Assembly: GCA_902632605.1 (NCBI GenBank)
Contig: CACPDB010000001.1
Coordinates: 182,693 to 246,692 of the forward strand
Length of the DNA: 64,000 bases
From: an uncultured SAR86 cluster bacterium
Lineage (GTDB): Bacteria; Pseudomonadota; Gammaproteobacteria; Magnimaribacterales; AG-339-G14
Direction: 5' to 3'
Part shown: positions 33,471 through 42,008 of the stretch, one piece after another
Layout: every line of letters starts with the position of its first letter
Numbering within the stretch: position 1 is the first letter of the stretch
Position numbers and translations under genes: made by a program
Notes under the pieces: model-generated
Databases searched by the model: none
The model's input: the letters and a program-made list of their open reading frames with translations, nothing else
What the model was told of the DNA's origin: nothing

Positions 33471-34457
33471 ATGAATTTTCAAGTGTTAGATGGTGATAAC
33501 TTAAAAATAAGAGCTGTAATTGAAGGCGAAGGACCCCTGGTTATCTTAGTTCACGGTTGGCCAGAAAGTTGGTACAGCTGGCGTCATCAAATAGAACCTC
33601 TTGCGAAAGCAGGTTTTAAAGTAGCTGCTATCGATGTCCGAGGCTATGGTGGCTCGGATAAACCTCACGAGATAGCAGCTTATTCTTTAAAAAACTTAGC
33701 TGCCGATATAGCTGGTGTAATTGATTCACTTGGTTACAAAGAAGCCTATCTTTTTGGTCACGATTGGGGAGGACCAATAGTCTGGACTACAGGATTACTA
33801 TACCAAAACACCATCAAAGCAGTAGGCGCACTTTCTGTACCGTATACGCCAGTTGGTGAAAAATCTTTGATTCAATTGTTCAGAGAACTTTATAAAGATA
33901 AATTTTTCTATCAACTGTATATTCAAGAAGAAGGTATTGCCGAAGCTGAGTTTGAAGCAGATGTCCGTAAAGCTTTAGAAATTACTTATTTCAGTAGTGA
34001 TGGCAGAGGCATGCAATTCATGATAGAAAATATTGGTAATCCTGAATATCAAAAGACTCCTGATTCGACAATGTTAGAAAAATCTCCTAGATTTGATAGT
34101 TTTCCTGAATGGCTTACTCAGGAAGATTTAAACTATTTCATCAATGAGTTTGAACATAGTGGCTTTCGTGGCCCTTTTAATAGGTATCGAGCTCAGGATA
34201 TCGATTTTGAGGAATTACAAGAATTTAAAAATGTTTCTTACCCTTTACCTGCTTGTTTCATTACTGGTACTTTAGACCCGGTAAATTTCTTTGCAAGAGA
34301 TGAGAGCGCTTCAGAGGAAGATATTCTCAGAGCTTTCACAAAGAATTATGATGATTTGAGGAAAGTAGAAATTTTGGATGGCATTGGTCACTGGACCCAA
34401 CAAGAAAGTCCAGAAGCAGTAACCGCCCACATGATAGATTTTTTAAAAAATATTTAA
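33471..34457 (+). CDS. Alpha/beta hydrolase, epoxide hydrolase-like
   Basis: The 328-residue protein has the epoxide hydrolase pattern: oxyanion motif HGWP (28-31), DVRGYGGSDKP (55-65), nucleophile Asp98 in FGHDWGGP, the charge-relay Asp in GTLDPV near 266 and His in GIGHWTQQE near 302. A cap domain lies between about 140 and 240. The Asp nucleophile favours epoxide hydrolase or haloalkane-type chemistry over esterase. Substrate unknown. A VOC-family gene follows after 18 bases, probably in the same transcript. Confidence 0.88.
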   Translation: MNFQVLDGDNLKIRAVIEGEGPLVILVHGWPESWYSWRHQIEPLAKAGFKVAAIDVRGYGGSDKPHEIAAYSLKNLAADIAGVIDSLGYKEAYLFGHDWGGPIVWTTGLLYQNTIKAVGALSVPYTPVGEKSLIQLFRELYKDKFFYQLYIQEEGIAEAEFEADVRKALEITYFSSDGRGMQFMIENIGNPEYQKTPDSTMLEKSPRFDSFPEWLTQEDLNYFINEFEHSGFRGPFNRYRAQDIDFEELQEFKNVSYPLPACFITGTLDPVNFFARDESASEEDILRAFTKNYDDLRKVEILDGIGHWTQQESPEAVTAHMIDFLKNI

Positions 34458-34475
34458 ACACAACGGAGAACGAAT

Positions 34476-34856
34476 ATGACATCAAAATTACAGGGCTATT
34501 CCACTATAGGAACCAACAATAAAGAAGCTGCTGAAGCTTTTTATGATGGCTTGTTATCACAAATTAATGCAGTAAAGTTTCCAGCCAACGACAGGATTAC
34601 AATGTGGATGTCTGAAGACAGCAGTAAAGTGATATTAGCTATAGCTATACCTTATGATGGAAAAACCGCCTCACATGGTAACGGCACAATGAAAGCAATT
34701 CCTCTTGATTCGCACGAAGCAGTACACGAAATGTATGCCAAAGCAATTGAATTAGGCGCTACTGATGATGGAGAACCTGGTCCTAGGGCAGGGAATTTCT
34801 ATGGAGCTTATGTCTATGATTTGGACGGTAACAAACTTTGTTTTTTTAACTTTTAA
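34476..34856 (+). CDS. VOC (glyoxalase/dioxygenase fold) family protein
   Basis: The 126-residue protein has a single VOC-type beta-alpha-beta-beta-beta repeat pair, with GYSTIGTNNKEAAEAFYDGLL at the start and GNFYGAYVYDLDGNKLCFF at the end. GGAG precedes the ATG. The usual metal-ligand His at the N-terminus is not obvious, so it may be a non-metal binding member. Function unknown; it follows the epoxide-hydrolase-like gene. Confidence 0.82.
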   Translation: MTSKLQGYSTIGTNNKEAAEAFYDGLLSQINAVKFPANDRITMWMSEDSSKVILAIAIPYDGKTASHGNGTMKAIPLDSHEAVHEMYAKAIELGATDDGEPGPRAGNFYGAYVYDLDGNKLCFFNF

Positions 34857-34868
34857 TGCACTAAAATT

Positions 34869-36440
34869 TTATCGTTGTCTTAATTTTTTAAAAGCATAAA
34901 AAATAAGAACGATAAATAAAAAAACAGTTGCCAACTGATATTTAAAAGCTTGAATTAGTATCCAAAGAAAAATAAAAAAACTTGATATTACAGAGGGAGG
35001 ATTATTTAACTCATAGTCTCCATCCATCCAAGGTGAACCCAATTCAACACCACCTTGTCGGTCGTCACCATGCAAATAGGCATGTGCAGGATTTATATTG
35101 CCCACTGCGTCTCTCTCAATATAAGAAGTGATTGTTTTTTTCATCGCATTGAATATTTCGGGTTCTTCTTCAGCCAAGTTATTTTTTTCGAAAGGGTCTT
35201 CAATGATATTGAATAGTTGATACGAAGCTGAAACAGGAACTAAAACAGGTTTTACGGAATAAAGTTTCCACTGATTATTGAATAAGGCTCGTTCATCGGA
35301 AATAATTCTAGCCCCAATAAATGCATTTTTTGGAGGGATAATTTTCCCGGTAAGTAAATTTGACCATTTATCTTCACCGTCAAATTTATCTGAATTAGAA
35401 GTTTTAATATTTGCAGCAGTTAATAAAGTTGGCAGTACGTCTTGGACAAAGAAAAACTGATCGGATTTCTCATTTTCGATGATGCCTTTCCACCAAATTA
35501 CAGCAGGAACCCTAATTCCACCCTCTAATGCAGAAGATTTACTTCCACTTAAACCAGCGGTACTGCCTCTTGCATCTATTAAATTTGGTGCAATAACTTT
35601 TACAATAGGATTAATATCAAAAACTGGTCCGTTATCACTAAAAAAAAGAATAATGGTTTCTTCTAATAAACCTTCAGCTTCAATTGCATTGACAATTCTG
35701 CCTATTTCATTGTCCAAAGCATTGACATTGGCCGCGTATACCTGATCACTTTCTTCCTCTAGATAAGAAAATTTTTCAATATTTTCTGGAGGCGCTTGTA
35801 TCGGTGTATGTGGAGCATTAAAAGCTACATATAAAAACAAAGGACGACTTCGATCTTTATTTTTAATAATATTTATGGCTTCGTTAGCAATTAACTCAGT
35901 CGAATAACCATCTTCTCTTAAAGTGCTTTCGTTTCTATGCCAATCCAATCGACCTGCTGCAGTATGATCAAAATATCCGATACCGCCGGTCATATGACCA
36001 TAACTTGTTTCAAAACCTCTATTCGTTGGCCAAAATTCTTCTTTTGCTGTTCCTAAATGCCATTTCCCAGACAAGGCTGTTTGATAACCAGCTTCTTTGA
36101 AATATTGTGGCATGATTTTTAATTCAGGAGGCATACCCGTTTGTTCAGCTGCTGGATTCATGAACGGTCTCACTACCCCATGATTAAAGATGTGCAAGCC
36201 AGTTAACAAGGAAGCTCTGGTAGGGCTGCAAACAGGGTTAGAATAAAATCTGTTCAATTCCATTCCTTCCTTAGCCAGTCGATCGATGTTAGGGGTCGGA
36301 ATATGACTCCCATGGTATGAAACGTCTCCCCATCCAAGATCGTCTGTAAGAATGATAACCACATTGGGTTTGTCTGTAGCCATCAAATTCATAGAAAAAA
36401 AGATAAAAAACAGAAGATAGTACATATTCTTTCTCCCCAT
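34869..36440 (-). CDS. Exported sulfatase (arylsulfatase A family) with C-terminal membrane anchor
   Basis: The 523-residue protein has a signal peptide (1-21) and the metal-site Asp pair in LTDDLGWGDV (31-40). Cys71 in the CSPTR motif is the formylglycine precursor. KWHLG and the FFSDNGP metal site are also present. Two hydrophobic helices near the C-terminus with a basic end suggest inner-membrane anchoring. It would remove sulfate esters from an extracellular or periplasmic substrate. No formylglycine-generating enzyme is in the window, so activation would need one encoded elsewhere. A second ATG (36425) has a better-placed GGGAG, but the upstream start supplies the basic residues of the signal. 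Confidence 0.93.
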   Translation of the reverse strand: MGRKNMYYLLFFIFFSMNLMATDKPNVVIILTDDLGWGDVSYHGSHIPTPNIDRLAKEGMELNRFYSNPVCSPTRASLLTGLHIFNHGVVRPFMNPAAEQTGMPPELKIMPQYFKEAGYQTALSGKWHLGTAKEEFWPTNRGFETSYGHMTGGIGYFDHTAAGRLDWHRNESTLREDGYSTELIANEAINIIKNKDRSRPLFLYVAFNAPHTPIQAPPENIEKFSYLEEESDQVYAANVNALDNEIGRIVNAIEAEGLLEETIILFFSDNGPVFDINPIVKVIAPNLIDARGSTAGLSGSKSSALEGGIRVPAVIWWKGIIENEKSDQFFFVQDVLPTLLTAANIKTSNSDKFDGEDKWSNLLTGKIIPPKNAFIGARIISDERALFNNQWKLYSVKPVLVPVSASYQLFNIIEDPFEKNNLAEEEPEIFNAMKKTITSYIERDAVGNINPAHAYLHGDDRQGGVELGSPWMDGDYELNNPPSVISSFFIFLWILIQAFKYQLATVFLFIVLIFYAFKKLRQR

Positions 36441-36453
36441 AACTCAGAATAAT

Positions 36454-37617
36454 TTATTTTAGAGCTTGTTCAATATCCTCAATCAAATCATCTAAAGATT
36501 CTAAGCCAACGGATAACCTCACAAGCCCATCAGAAATCCCAATCTTTTCTCTGCGGTCTTTGGGTAATGAAGCATGGGTCATTAAAGCGGGATGTTCGAT
36601 TAAACTTTCTACTCCACCTAGACTTTCGGCAAGAGCAAAAATTTTTGTTTGCTCAAGAAAACTTTTTGATTTTTCCAAACCACCTTTGATATTCATTGAA
36701 ATTATGCCGCCAAAACCATTCATTTGTTTTGATGCCAGATCATGCTGCGGATGATTTGTGAGTCCGGGATAAATAACTTCAGCAATTTCTTTATGACTTT
36801 CGAAATGTTTGGCAATGGTCAAAGCATTTTCACAATGTCGTTCCATCCTTACGGCAAGAGTTTTTAAACTTCTGAGAATTAAGTAGCTATCAAAAGCACC
36901 GGTAATAGGACCCAAGGAATTAACAATATTTGCCATTCTTGAAACTAACGCATTATCTTTTTTACCAATGACTAAAGCACCTGCTATCAAGTCAGAGTGA
37001 CCTCCTAAATATTTCGTTGCAGAATGCAAAACAATATCGATGCCATAATTCAAAGGCTGTTGCACATAGGGCGAAGCAAACGTATTGTCACACACGCTCA
37101 AAATATTCTCCGCTTTGGCAAAGTCAGCAATTGCCGATAGATCAACGACTCGAAGTAAAGGATTAGTTGGTGTTTCAACAAATATCATTTTTGTTTTATC
37201 CGTTTTTGCTTCAAGGACGTTTTGCATGTCAGTCATATCGACATAAGTCACCTCGATACCTTGTGAGATCGTTTTGATTTCATTAAAAAGACGAACTGTG
37301 CCACCGTAAAGATCATTCATAGCAATCACGTGATCACCAGGAGAAAGTAATTCAACACAAGCGGAAATGGCAGCTACACCAGAAGAAAATCCGAAACCAA
37401 CTTCACCATTTTCAAGACTTGCAATACATTCTTCAAAAGCCTTTCTAGTTGGATTGATCGAGCGAGAGTAATCAAAACCTTTGTGTACTCCAGGACTTTC
37501 TTGTTCAAAAGTTGAAGATGTATAAATTGGCATCATCACCGCACCTGTGGTCGGATCAGCTTTTTGACCAGCATGTATTGCTCTGGTTTCAAAACCTTCT
37601 TTATTTTTTTTACTCAT
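36454..37617 (-). CDS. Cystathionine gamma-lyase/gamma-synthase type PLP enzyme
   Basis: The 387-residue fold-type I PLP enzyme has YSRSINPTR (50-58), SSGVAAI, DLYGGTVRLF, the PTNPLLRV loop and PLP lysine Lys202 in SATKYLGGHSD. It belongs to the Cys/Met metabolism family (MetB, MetC, cystathionine gamma-lyase). Its placement 5 bases downstream of a cystathionine beta-synthase-type gene favours gamma-lyase, cleaving cystathionine to cysteine, 2-oxobutyrate and ammonia. MetB activity cannot be excluded from sequence alone. Confidence 0.9.
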   Translation of the reverse strand: MSKKNKEGFETRAIHAGQKADPTTGAVMMPIYTSSTFEQESPGVHKGFDYSRSINPTRKAFEECIASLENGEVGFGFSSGVAAISACVELLSPGDHVIAMNDLYGGTVRLFNEIKTISQGIEVTYVDMTDMQNVLEAKTDKTKMIFVETPTNPLLRVVDLSAIADFAKAENILSVCDNTFASPYVQQPLNYGIDIVLHSATKYLGGHSDLIAGALVIGKKDNALVSRMANIVNSLGPITGAFDSYLILRSLKTLAVRMERHCENALTIAKHFESHKEIAEVIYPGLTNHPQHDLASKQMNGFGGIISMNIKGGLEKSKSFLEQTKIFALAESLGGVESLIEHPALMTHASLPKDRREKIGISDGLVRLSVGLESLDDLIEDIEQALK

Positions 37618-37622
37618 GATTA

Positions 37623-38600
37623 TCAGTCAATTAATTCATTTTCTTTTAACCAATCTTTATTGAAAGCTTTGGATAAATATTTATTACCAGTATCACATAT
37701 CAATGTTACTACTTTTTTTGGTTCTGTTTGTTTTTGACACCACTTTATTGCTGCATCTACTAACGTTCCACAAGAAGTCCCAGCTAAAATGCCTTCCTTT
37801 CTTAGCAGTTCGTCTACTCTTGCAAAAGCTTCTTTGTCGGAGACGTAAATTCCTTCGTCGATGATATCTAAATTTAAGTTATCAGGAATGTAGTCTTCAC
37901 CAATACCTTCTACAAGCCACGAACCACCTTCGTACTTATAATTACCAGTATTAACTGCATCCGCAACAACCGAGCCAATTGGGTCTGCAATGACGATTTG
38001 AATATCTTTATTTTGAGACTTTAAGTATTTTCCAACACCGCTGATAGTACCTCCAGTTCCTACTCCTGCAACGAAAGCATCAACATCACCATCCATTTGC
38101 GACCAAATTTCAGGTCCGGTTGTAGTTTCGTGTACCAAAGGATTAGCTGGATTGCTAAATTGATCAGCAAAAAAAGAACCTGGAGTTTTTTTTACGATAG
38201 CAGCTGCCATTTCTTGATAATGCTCTGGATGTCCTTTCTCAACATCAGAGCGAGTAAAAACAATTTCGACTCCCATAGCTTCTAAATGCATCACTTTTTC
38301 TTGACTCATTTTATCTGGAATAACCAAGATCAAATCATAGCCTTTTAACTTTGCCGCTAATGCTAAACCTAAGCCAGTATTTCCTGCGGTACACTCAACG
38401 ATTGTACCTCCAGATTTAAGGACACCGTTTTTTTCAGCTTCTTCAATAATCTTAATACCTACCCGGTCTTTAATAGATCCACCTGGATTTAGATTTTCAA
38501 GTTTTACGTATAACTCGCAAGGACCGGTATCAATGTTATTAATTTTAACAACTGGAGTATTGCCTACCATTTCCAAGAGATTATTAAAATTAGCCTTCAT
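37623..38600 (-). CDS. Cystathionine beta-synthase-type PLP enzyme (cysteine synthase family)
   Basis: The 325-residue fold-type II PLP enzyme has Lys44 in NPGGSIKDRVG, the TAGNTG loop near 70 and GVGTGGT near 175. The C-terminal part (VEGIGEDYIP, EGILAGTSCGT, DTGNKYLSKAFNKDWL) matches cystathionine beta-synthase catalytic cores more closely than CysK. It would condense serine and homocysteine to cystathionine. There is no C-terminal CBS regulatory domain pair. Its ATG lies inside the last codons of an upstream 45-codon gene (11-base overlap), suggesting translational coupling. Confidence 0.9.
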   Translation of the reverse strand: MKANFNNLLEMVGNTPVVKINNIDTGPCELYVKLENLNPGGSIKDRVGIKIIEEAEKNGVLKSGGTIVECTAGNTGLGLALAAKLKGYDLILVIPDKMSQEKVMHLEAMGVEIVFTRSDVEKGHPEHYQEMAAAIVKKTPGSFFADQFSNPANPLVHETTTGPEIWSQMDGDVDAFVAGVGTGGTISGVGKYLKSQNKDIQIVIADPIGSVVADAVNTGNYKYEGGSWLVEGIGEDYIPDNLNLDIIDEGIYVSDKEAFARVDELLRKEGILAGTSCGTLVDAAIKWCQKQTEPKKVVTLICDTGNKYLSKAFNKDWLKENELID

Positions 38601-38727
38601 CTTTTTTAATTTTTTTCCTGTCGTATTTTGTTTTGTCTTTAAACACTACTGCTCGATTAAATTTGGCGGCATTTTTAGCAACCGGATTTAATCTTTTTTT
38701 CTTTTGTTTGTCTTTTTCCTTTGACAC
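38590..38727 (-). CDS. Small basic protein (45 residues), conserved-type, unknown function
   Basis: This short frame starts at GTG 38727, directly after an in-frame TAA, and overlaps the cystathionine beta-synthase start by 11 bases. It encodes a very basic protein with the core NPVAKNAAKFNRAVVFKD followed by KTKYDRKK. I recall similar NPVAKN..KFN small proteins in other gammaproteobacteria (DUF7230-like), from memory only. It lacks an obvious ribosome site. The basic character could mean nucleic-acid or ribosome binding (inference). Position suggests it leads the transsulfuration operon. Confidence 0.65.
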   Translation of the reverse strand: MSKEKDKQKKKRLNPVAKNAAKFNRAVVFKDKTKYDRKKIKKDEG

Positions 38728-38796
38728 TTAAAACTGTGTTTTATTCGAATAGATTAACGATCGAAATATTTAAAAACCACGCTATTTTGCTTGAGG

Positions 38797-40140
38797 CTAT
38801 GATAAACGTCTATTGATTTCTTCCTTTAGCAACCACATTCGATCTTGTCCCCAAACGTAATATGGATTCAAACCATCGGCATCGGTTATTTTAAAGCTTG
38901 GCACGCCCCAACAATTACCTTGATACATGTCATTGACATTATCATTTAGAACTTTTTTCCATTTAGAAGTATTCAAATCTTTTTTAACAGAATTCCAATC
39001 TAGACCTAATTCTGTAACGGTCTTTCTTAAGTAGTCATCATCACCAATATTGATTCCGTCCTGAAAAGAAGCTTTTAATAATTCATCTATGTATTCAAAT
39101 CCTTTTCCTAAAGAGTCAATTAAAGGAAAAAGGGAGTATGCTTTTCTTGCAGGTTTGCCGATAGGCGAAAAGACCTCTTTCATTTCATAGCCATATTTGC
39201 GACCTTCTCTGGCAGCATCTGAGATGATGTATTTCCCCTTGAAGGTTGGAATAACCATCATTCTCATCAGCATTGGAAGGACAGGCTTAGTAATGAGATT
39301 GATCGGATATTCTTTTCGAAATTCTTTTACTCTTTTGGCGCTGACGAAGGTATATGGACTATTCAAAGAAGGGTAGTAAGTTAAATTAACAGTTTTTTCA
39401 GCAGTTAAAGTGTCAGGCGCTTTGGTTTGCAGTAAACATATAGGTTCGTTATCACTTGATTTATTGACTCCCAACTCTGTCAATCGGTTTTCCAAATGAT
39501 TTAAGCGATCTACACCCCAGTAGAGTTCCTTTTCGTAATAAAAGGCCGAACCAAAATAATAGTCGCAGCCATTTCTTATCTCATTACCTCTTTTAAGGGT
39601 TTGAATGACCTCTTGTTCAGAAGATTTATGAGAAACTTCAAGTTCTTCGAGTTTAGCTAAATTGCCACTCCAGAGAGCATGGCTTACGGTTTTTGCTATA
39701 GAACCAAACTCTTCGGGATTGACCGCGGTTAGAATGGAATTGGCTTTATCAACTAATTTTTTATCAGGATAGCTTTTACCTGGGAAGTCAACATCATAAT
39801 AAGATGCAATTCTTATGACGTCTTCCAGACAATAATCTGTATAGAGCGTAGGTTCATGTAAAGCTGCGGGATTCTCCTCTCCGACTAAGATTGGTTTGAA
39901 TTGAACATCATAGGCTTCTTTAAACTTATCAATATAATGAATAGTTAAGTGAGAATAGGGGTCATCCACTTTATGAAAATACAAAACTTCATGAGGGCGA
40001 TTTTCTGCTTTTCGGCTTGCCTCAGCTTTTTCTCTAATCAAATTAAAGTTTTCAAAGCTTGAAAACATATTCATAGCTTTATTTCTCAGCTTATAGGCAA
40101 AGGTTCTTCGCGTTATAAAGTTTCTAATGGCCTGGATCAT
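38797..40140 (-). CDS. Tandem DsbA-like/2-hydroxychromene-2-carboxylate isomerase-like protein
   Basis: The 447-residue protein contains two copies of a thioredoxin-like fold of the DsbA/HCCA isomerase (kappa-GST) group. Copy one runs about 50-235, from VLYFHKVDDPYSHL to GSAFYYEKELYWGVDRL. Copy two runs about 248-447, from LTYYPSLNSPYTF to CWGVPSFKI...WGQDRMWLL. Each ends with the family's substrate-loop GxxF...WGxDR motif. No CxxC is present at the start of either, so it is not a disulfide oxidase. It overlaps the upstream acyl-CoA synthetase by one base, pointing to aromatic or acyl-CoA catabolism. Reaction unknown. Confidence 0.8.
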   Translation of the reverse strand: MIQAIRNFITRRTFAYKLRNKAMNMFSSFENFNLIREKAEASRKAENRPHEVLYFHKVDDPYSHLTIHYIDKFKEAYDVQFKPILVGEENPAALHEPTLYTDYCLEDVIRIASYYDVDFPGKSYPDKKLVDKANSILTAVNPEEFGSIAKTVSHALWSGNLAKLEELEVSHKSSEQEVIQTLKRGNEIRNGCDYYFGSAFYYEKELYWGVDRLNHLENRLTELGVNKSSDNEPICLLQTKAPDTLTAEKTVNLTYYPSLNSPYTFVSAKRVKEFRKEYPINLITKPVLPMLMRMMVIPTFKGKYIISDAAREGRKYGYEMKEVFSPIGKPARKAYSLFPLIDSLGKGFEYIDELLKASFQDGINIGDDDYLRKTVTELGLDWNSVKKDLNTSKWKKVLNDNVNDMYQGNCWGVPSFKITDADGLNPYYVWGQDRMWLLKEEINRRLS

Positions 40141-41903
40141 TAAAAACGTTCCTCACCAGATTGGATTCTTTGATACAAAGAATTATCAATTTCTACATAA
40201 TTTCCTTTTTGATAAAAATACAATTTATCTTCAATTGCAGATGGATCGAAACCCTGTTTTTTTAGGTCTTCTTTTTGATGTTTAAAAGTCCCGGTAGTTT
40301 TCATTTCCTCTGCAATTCTGATAAAACAAGGCCTCTGAAACGCATTTAGATTTTTTTCAACGTGTTCGGAAAAAACTCCAAAATCAAATTCATCTGAGAC
40401 ATTCATCAATGCCATTCCAGCTCTGCCGTCTGCAGATTCTACTTCTACTCCGTAAACGTTAGAATCCAAAACTTCAGGATATTTATTTATTATCGCCGCT
40501 ACCTCCATGGTAGAAACGTTTTCACTTTTCCAACGATAAGTATCACCTACTCTGTCAGCAAAAGAGAGCCAATTGTTTTCATGTCGAGTCAGTAAGTCAC
40601 CTGAGTTGAACCAAGTATCCCCATCTTTCATTACATCGGCCATGATCTTTTTATTTGATGCTTGCTTATCTAAGTATCCTTCAAAAGTTGCAAGTTTGGA
40701 TAATTCAGAAATGAATAATCCGGTTTCTCCAATATCTACAGATTCACAGTAGCCTTCAGAATTTCTGATGGGCTCACCAGTTTCTAAATCACACTTTACG
40801 ACTAGTGAACCTCTCATATATCTACCTACCATGCCAGGTCGACCGTGAGTATTAACTAATGCGCCAACACCCTCAGTTGCTCCATATAACTCTCTAATTT
40901 TTGGTATTTTGAAACGTGTTTGAAATTTCTCCCATATATCTGGTCTTAGGCCATTTCCCGAAATTACTCGAAGTTGATGATTTTGATCGTCGTCGTTAGG
41001 AGCAACGTTCATTAAATACCGACATAGTTCTCCAACGTAACCAAACATAGTAGCTTTGTGTTTTCTCACGTCGGGCCAAAATTCAGATGCAGAAAATTTT
41101 TCTTTAATAACGGTTGTGGAACCGGCTCTTAGACAACCAGCCCAAGACCATAATAATCCTGTAGCATGATAAAGCGGCAAAGTAAGATAAAGTACATCTT
41201 TTTGCTTCGCTCTAAAGCCAAAAAATTGACCTGCATAACTGGTTTTTACAGCTCGGCCATTTGTAATCAAAGCTGCCTTTGGTAAGCCTGTAGTTCCCGA
41301 AGTATAGATATACATACCAACATCTTTAATTTTTAAAGGGTGCGGAACCACTTCTCCTGCGCTTTGAGCAGCAGTATTTATATTTGTATATCCATCTGGG
41401 ACTGCCATGGAGTCTTCCACTAAAAAAAGTTTGAGCGACTGTAATTCAGCTTCTGGCATAGATGATTCGAATTTTTCAAGATGAGAGGCACCTAGTACTG
41501 TTGCCTTTGCATCAACAATTGTGACAACGTGTTTCAAACCTTCGCCAGTAACGGTTGTATTAATTAAAGCTGCTATAGCACCTATTCGATGTGCGGCAAG
41601 AAGAAGCATTAAAAAATCTGCTGAATTGTCCATCAACAATGCAAAACAGTCTCCTTTTTTAATACCTTGAGATTGCAAATAAGCCCCATACTGAGAAACT
41701 TTTTTGTCAGCCTCTTGCCAAGTTGTAGATTGATCTTTAAAGACAAAAGCAATTTCGTTGGGATATTTTTTTACATTCTTTTCAAAAAAATTGAGAATGG
41801 ATAGTTGATTTTCAGGTTTCCAGGTAAAGAGAAGACGCGGTAATCCTTGCGCCATAAAATAAATATCGTCTAGTACCCCATTAATTGCCCATTTTAAACT
41901 CAT
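40140..41903 (-). CDS. AMP-dependent very-long-chain acyl-CoA synthetase (FATP/FadD6-like)
   Basis: The 587-residue adenylate-forming enzyme has the P-loop-like YTSGTTGLPKAALI (near 190-204), the RELYGATEGVG motif, GDLL before the hinge and a C-terminal subdomain with GTFKHQK. The N-terminal hydrophobic region and overall layout resemble FATP-type very-long-chain or bile-acid-type acyl-CoA ligases rather than short-chain enzymes. It activates a carboxylic acid to its CoA thioester. It heads a two-gene operon with the DsbA/HCCA-like protein. A 7-bp palindrome lies 55-73 bases upstream of the start. Confidence 0.9.
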   Translation of the reverse strand: MSLKWAINGVLDDIYFMAQGLPRLLFTWKPENQLSILNFFEKNVKKYPNEIAFVFKDQSTTWQEADKKVSQYGAYLQSQGIKKGDCFALLMDNSADFLMLLLAAHRIGAIAALINTTVTGEGLKHVVTIVDAKATVLGASHLEKFESSMPEAELQSLKLFLVEDSMAVPDGYTNINTAAQSAGEVVPHPLKIKDVGMYIYTSGTTGLPKAALITNGRAVKTSYAGQFFGFRAKQKDVLYLTLPLYHATGLLWSWAGCLRAGSTTVIKEKFSASEFWPDVRKHKATMFGYVGELCRYLMNVAPNDDDQNHQLRVISGNGLRPDIWEKFQTRFKIPKIRELYGATEGVGALVNTHGRPGMVGRYMRGSLVVKCDLETGEPIRNSEGYCESVDIGETGLFISELSKLATFEGYLDKQASNKKIMADVMKDGDTWFNSGDLLTRHENNWLSFADRVGDTYRWKSENVSTMEVAAIINKYPEVLDSNVYGVEVESADGRAGMALMNVSDEFDFGVFSEHVEKNLNAFQRPCFIRIAEEMKTTGTFKHQKEDLKKQGFDPSAIEDKLYFYQKGNYVEIDNSLYQRIQSGEERF

Positions 41904-41957
41904 TGCAGTTCTCCCAAAAAAAAGAAGTTTATTTTGTCAGTTTCTGCCTTTAATTTC

Positions 41958-41976
41958 TATCTCCAGTTGGGAGATA
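41958..41976. promoter_or_regulatory. Palindrome upstream of the acyl-CoA synthetase operon
   Basis: TATCTCC and GGAGATA form a 7-bp perfect inverted repeat with a five-base centre. No T-run follows on either strand, so an operator is more likely than a terminator. The cognate regulator is not known. Confidence 0.45.
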
Positions 41977-42008
41977 ACCTAGTGAAATTTAAGTAAAGAA
42001 ATGGAAAA

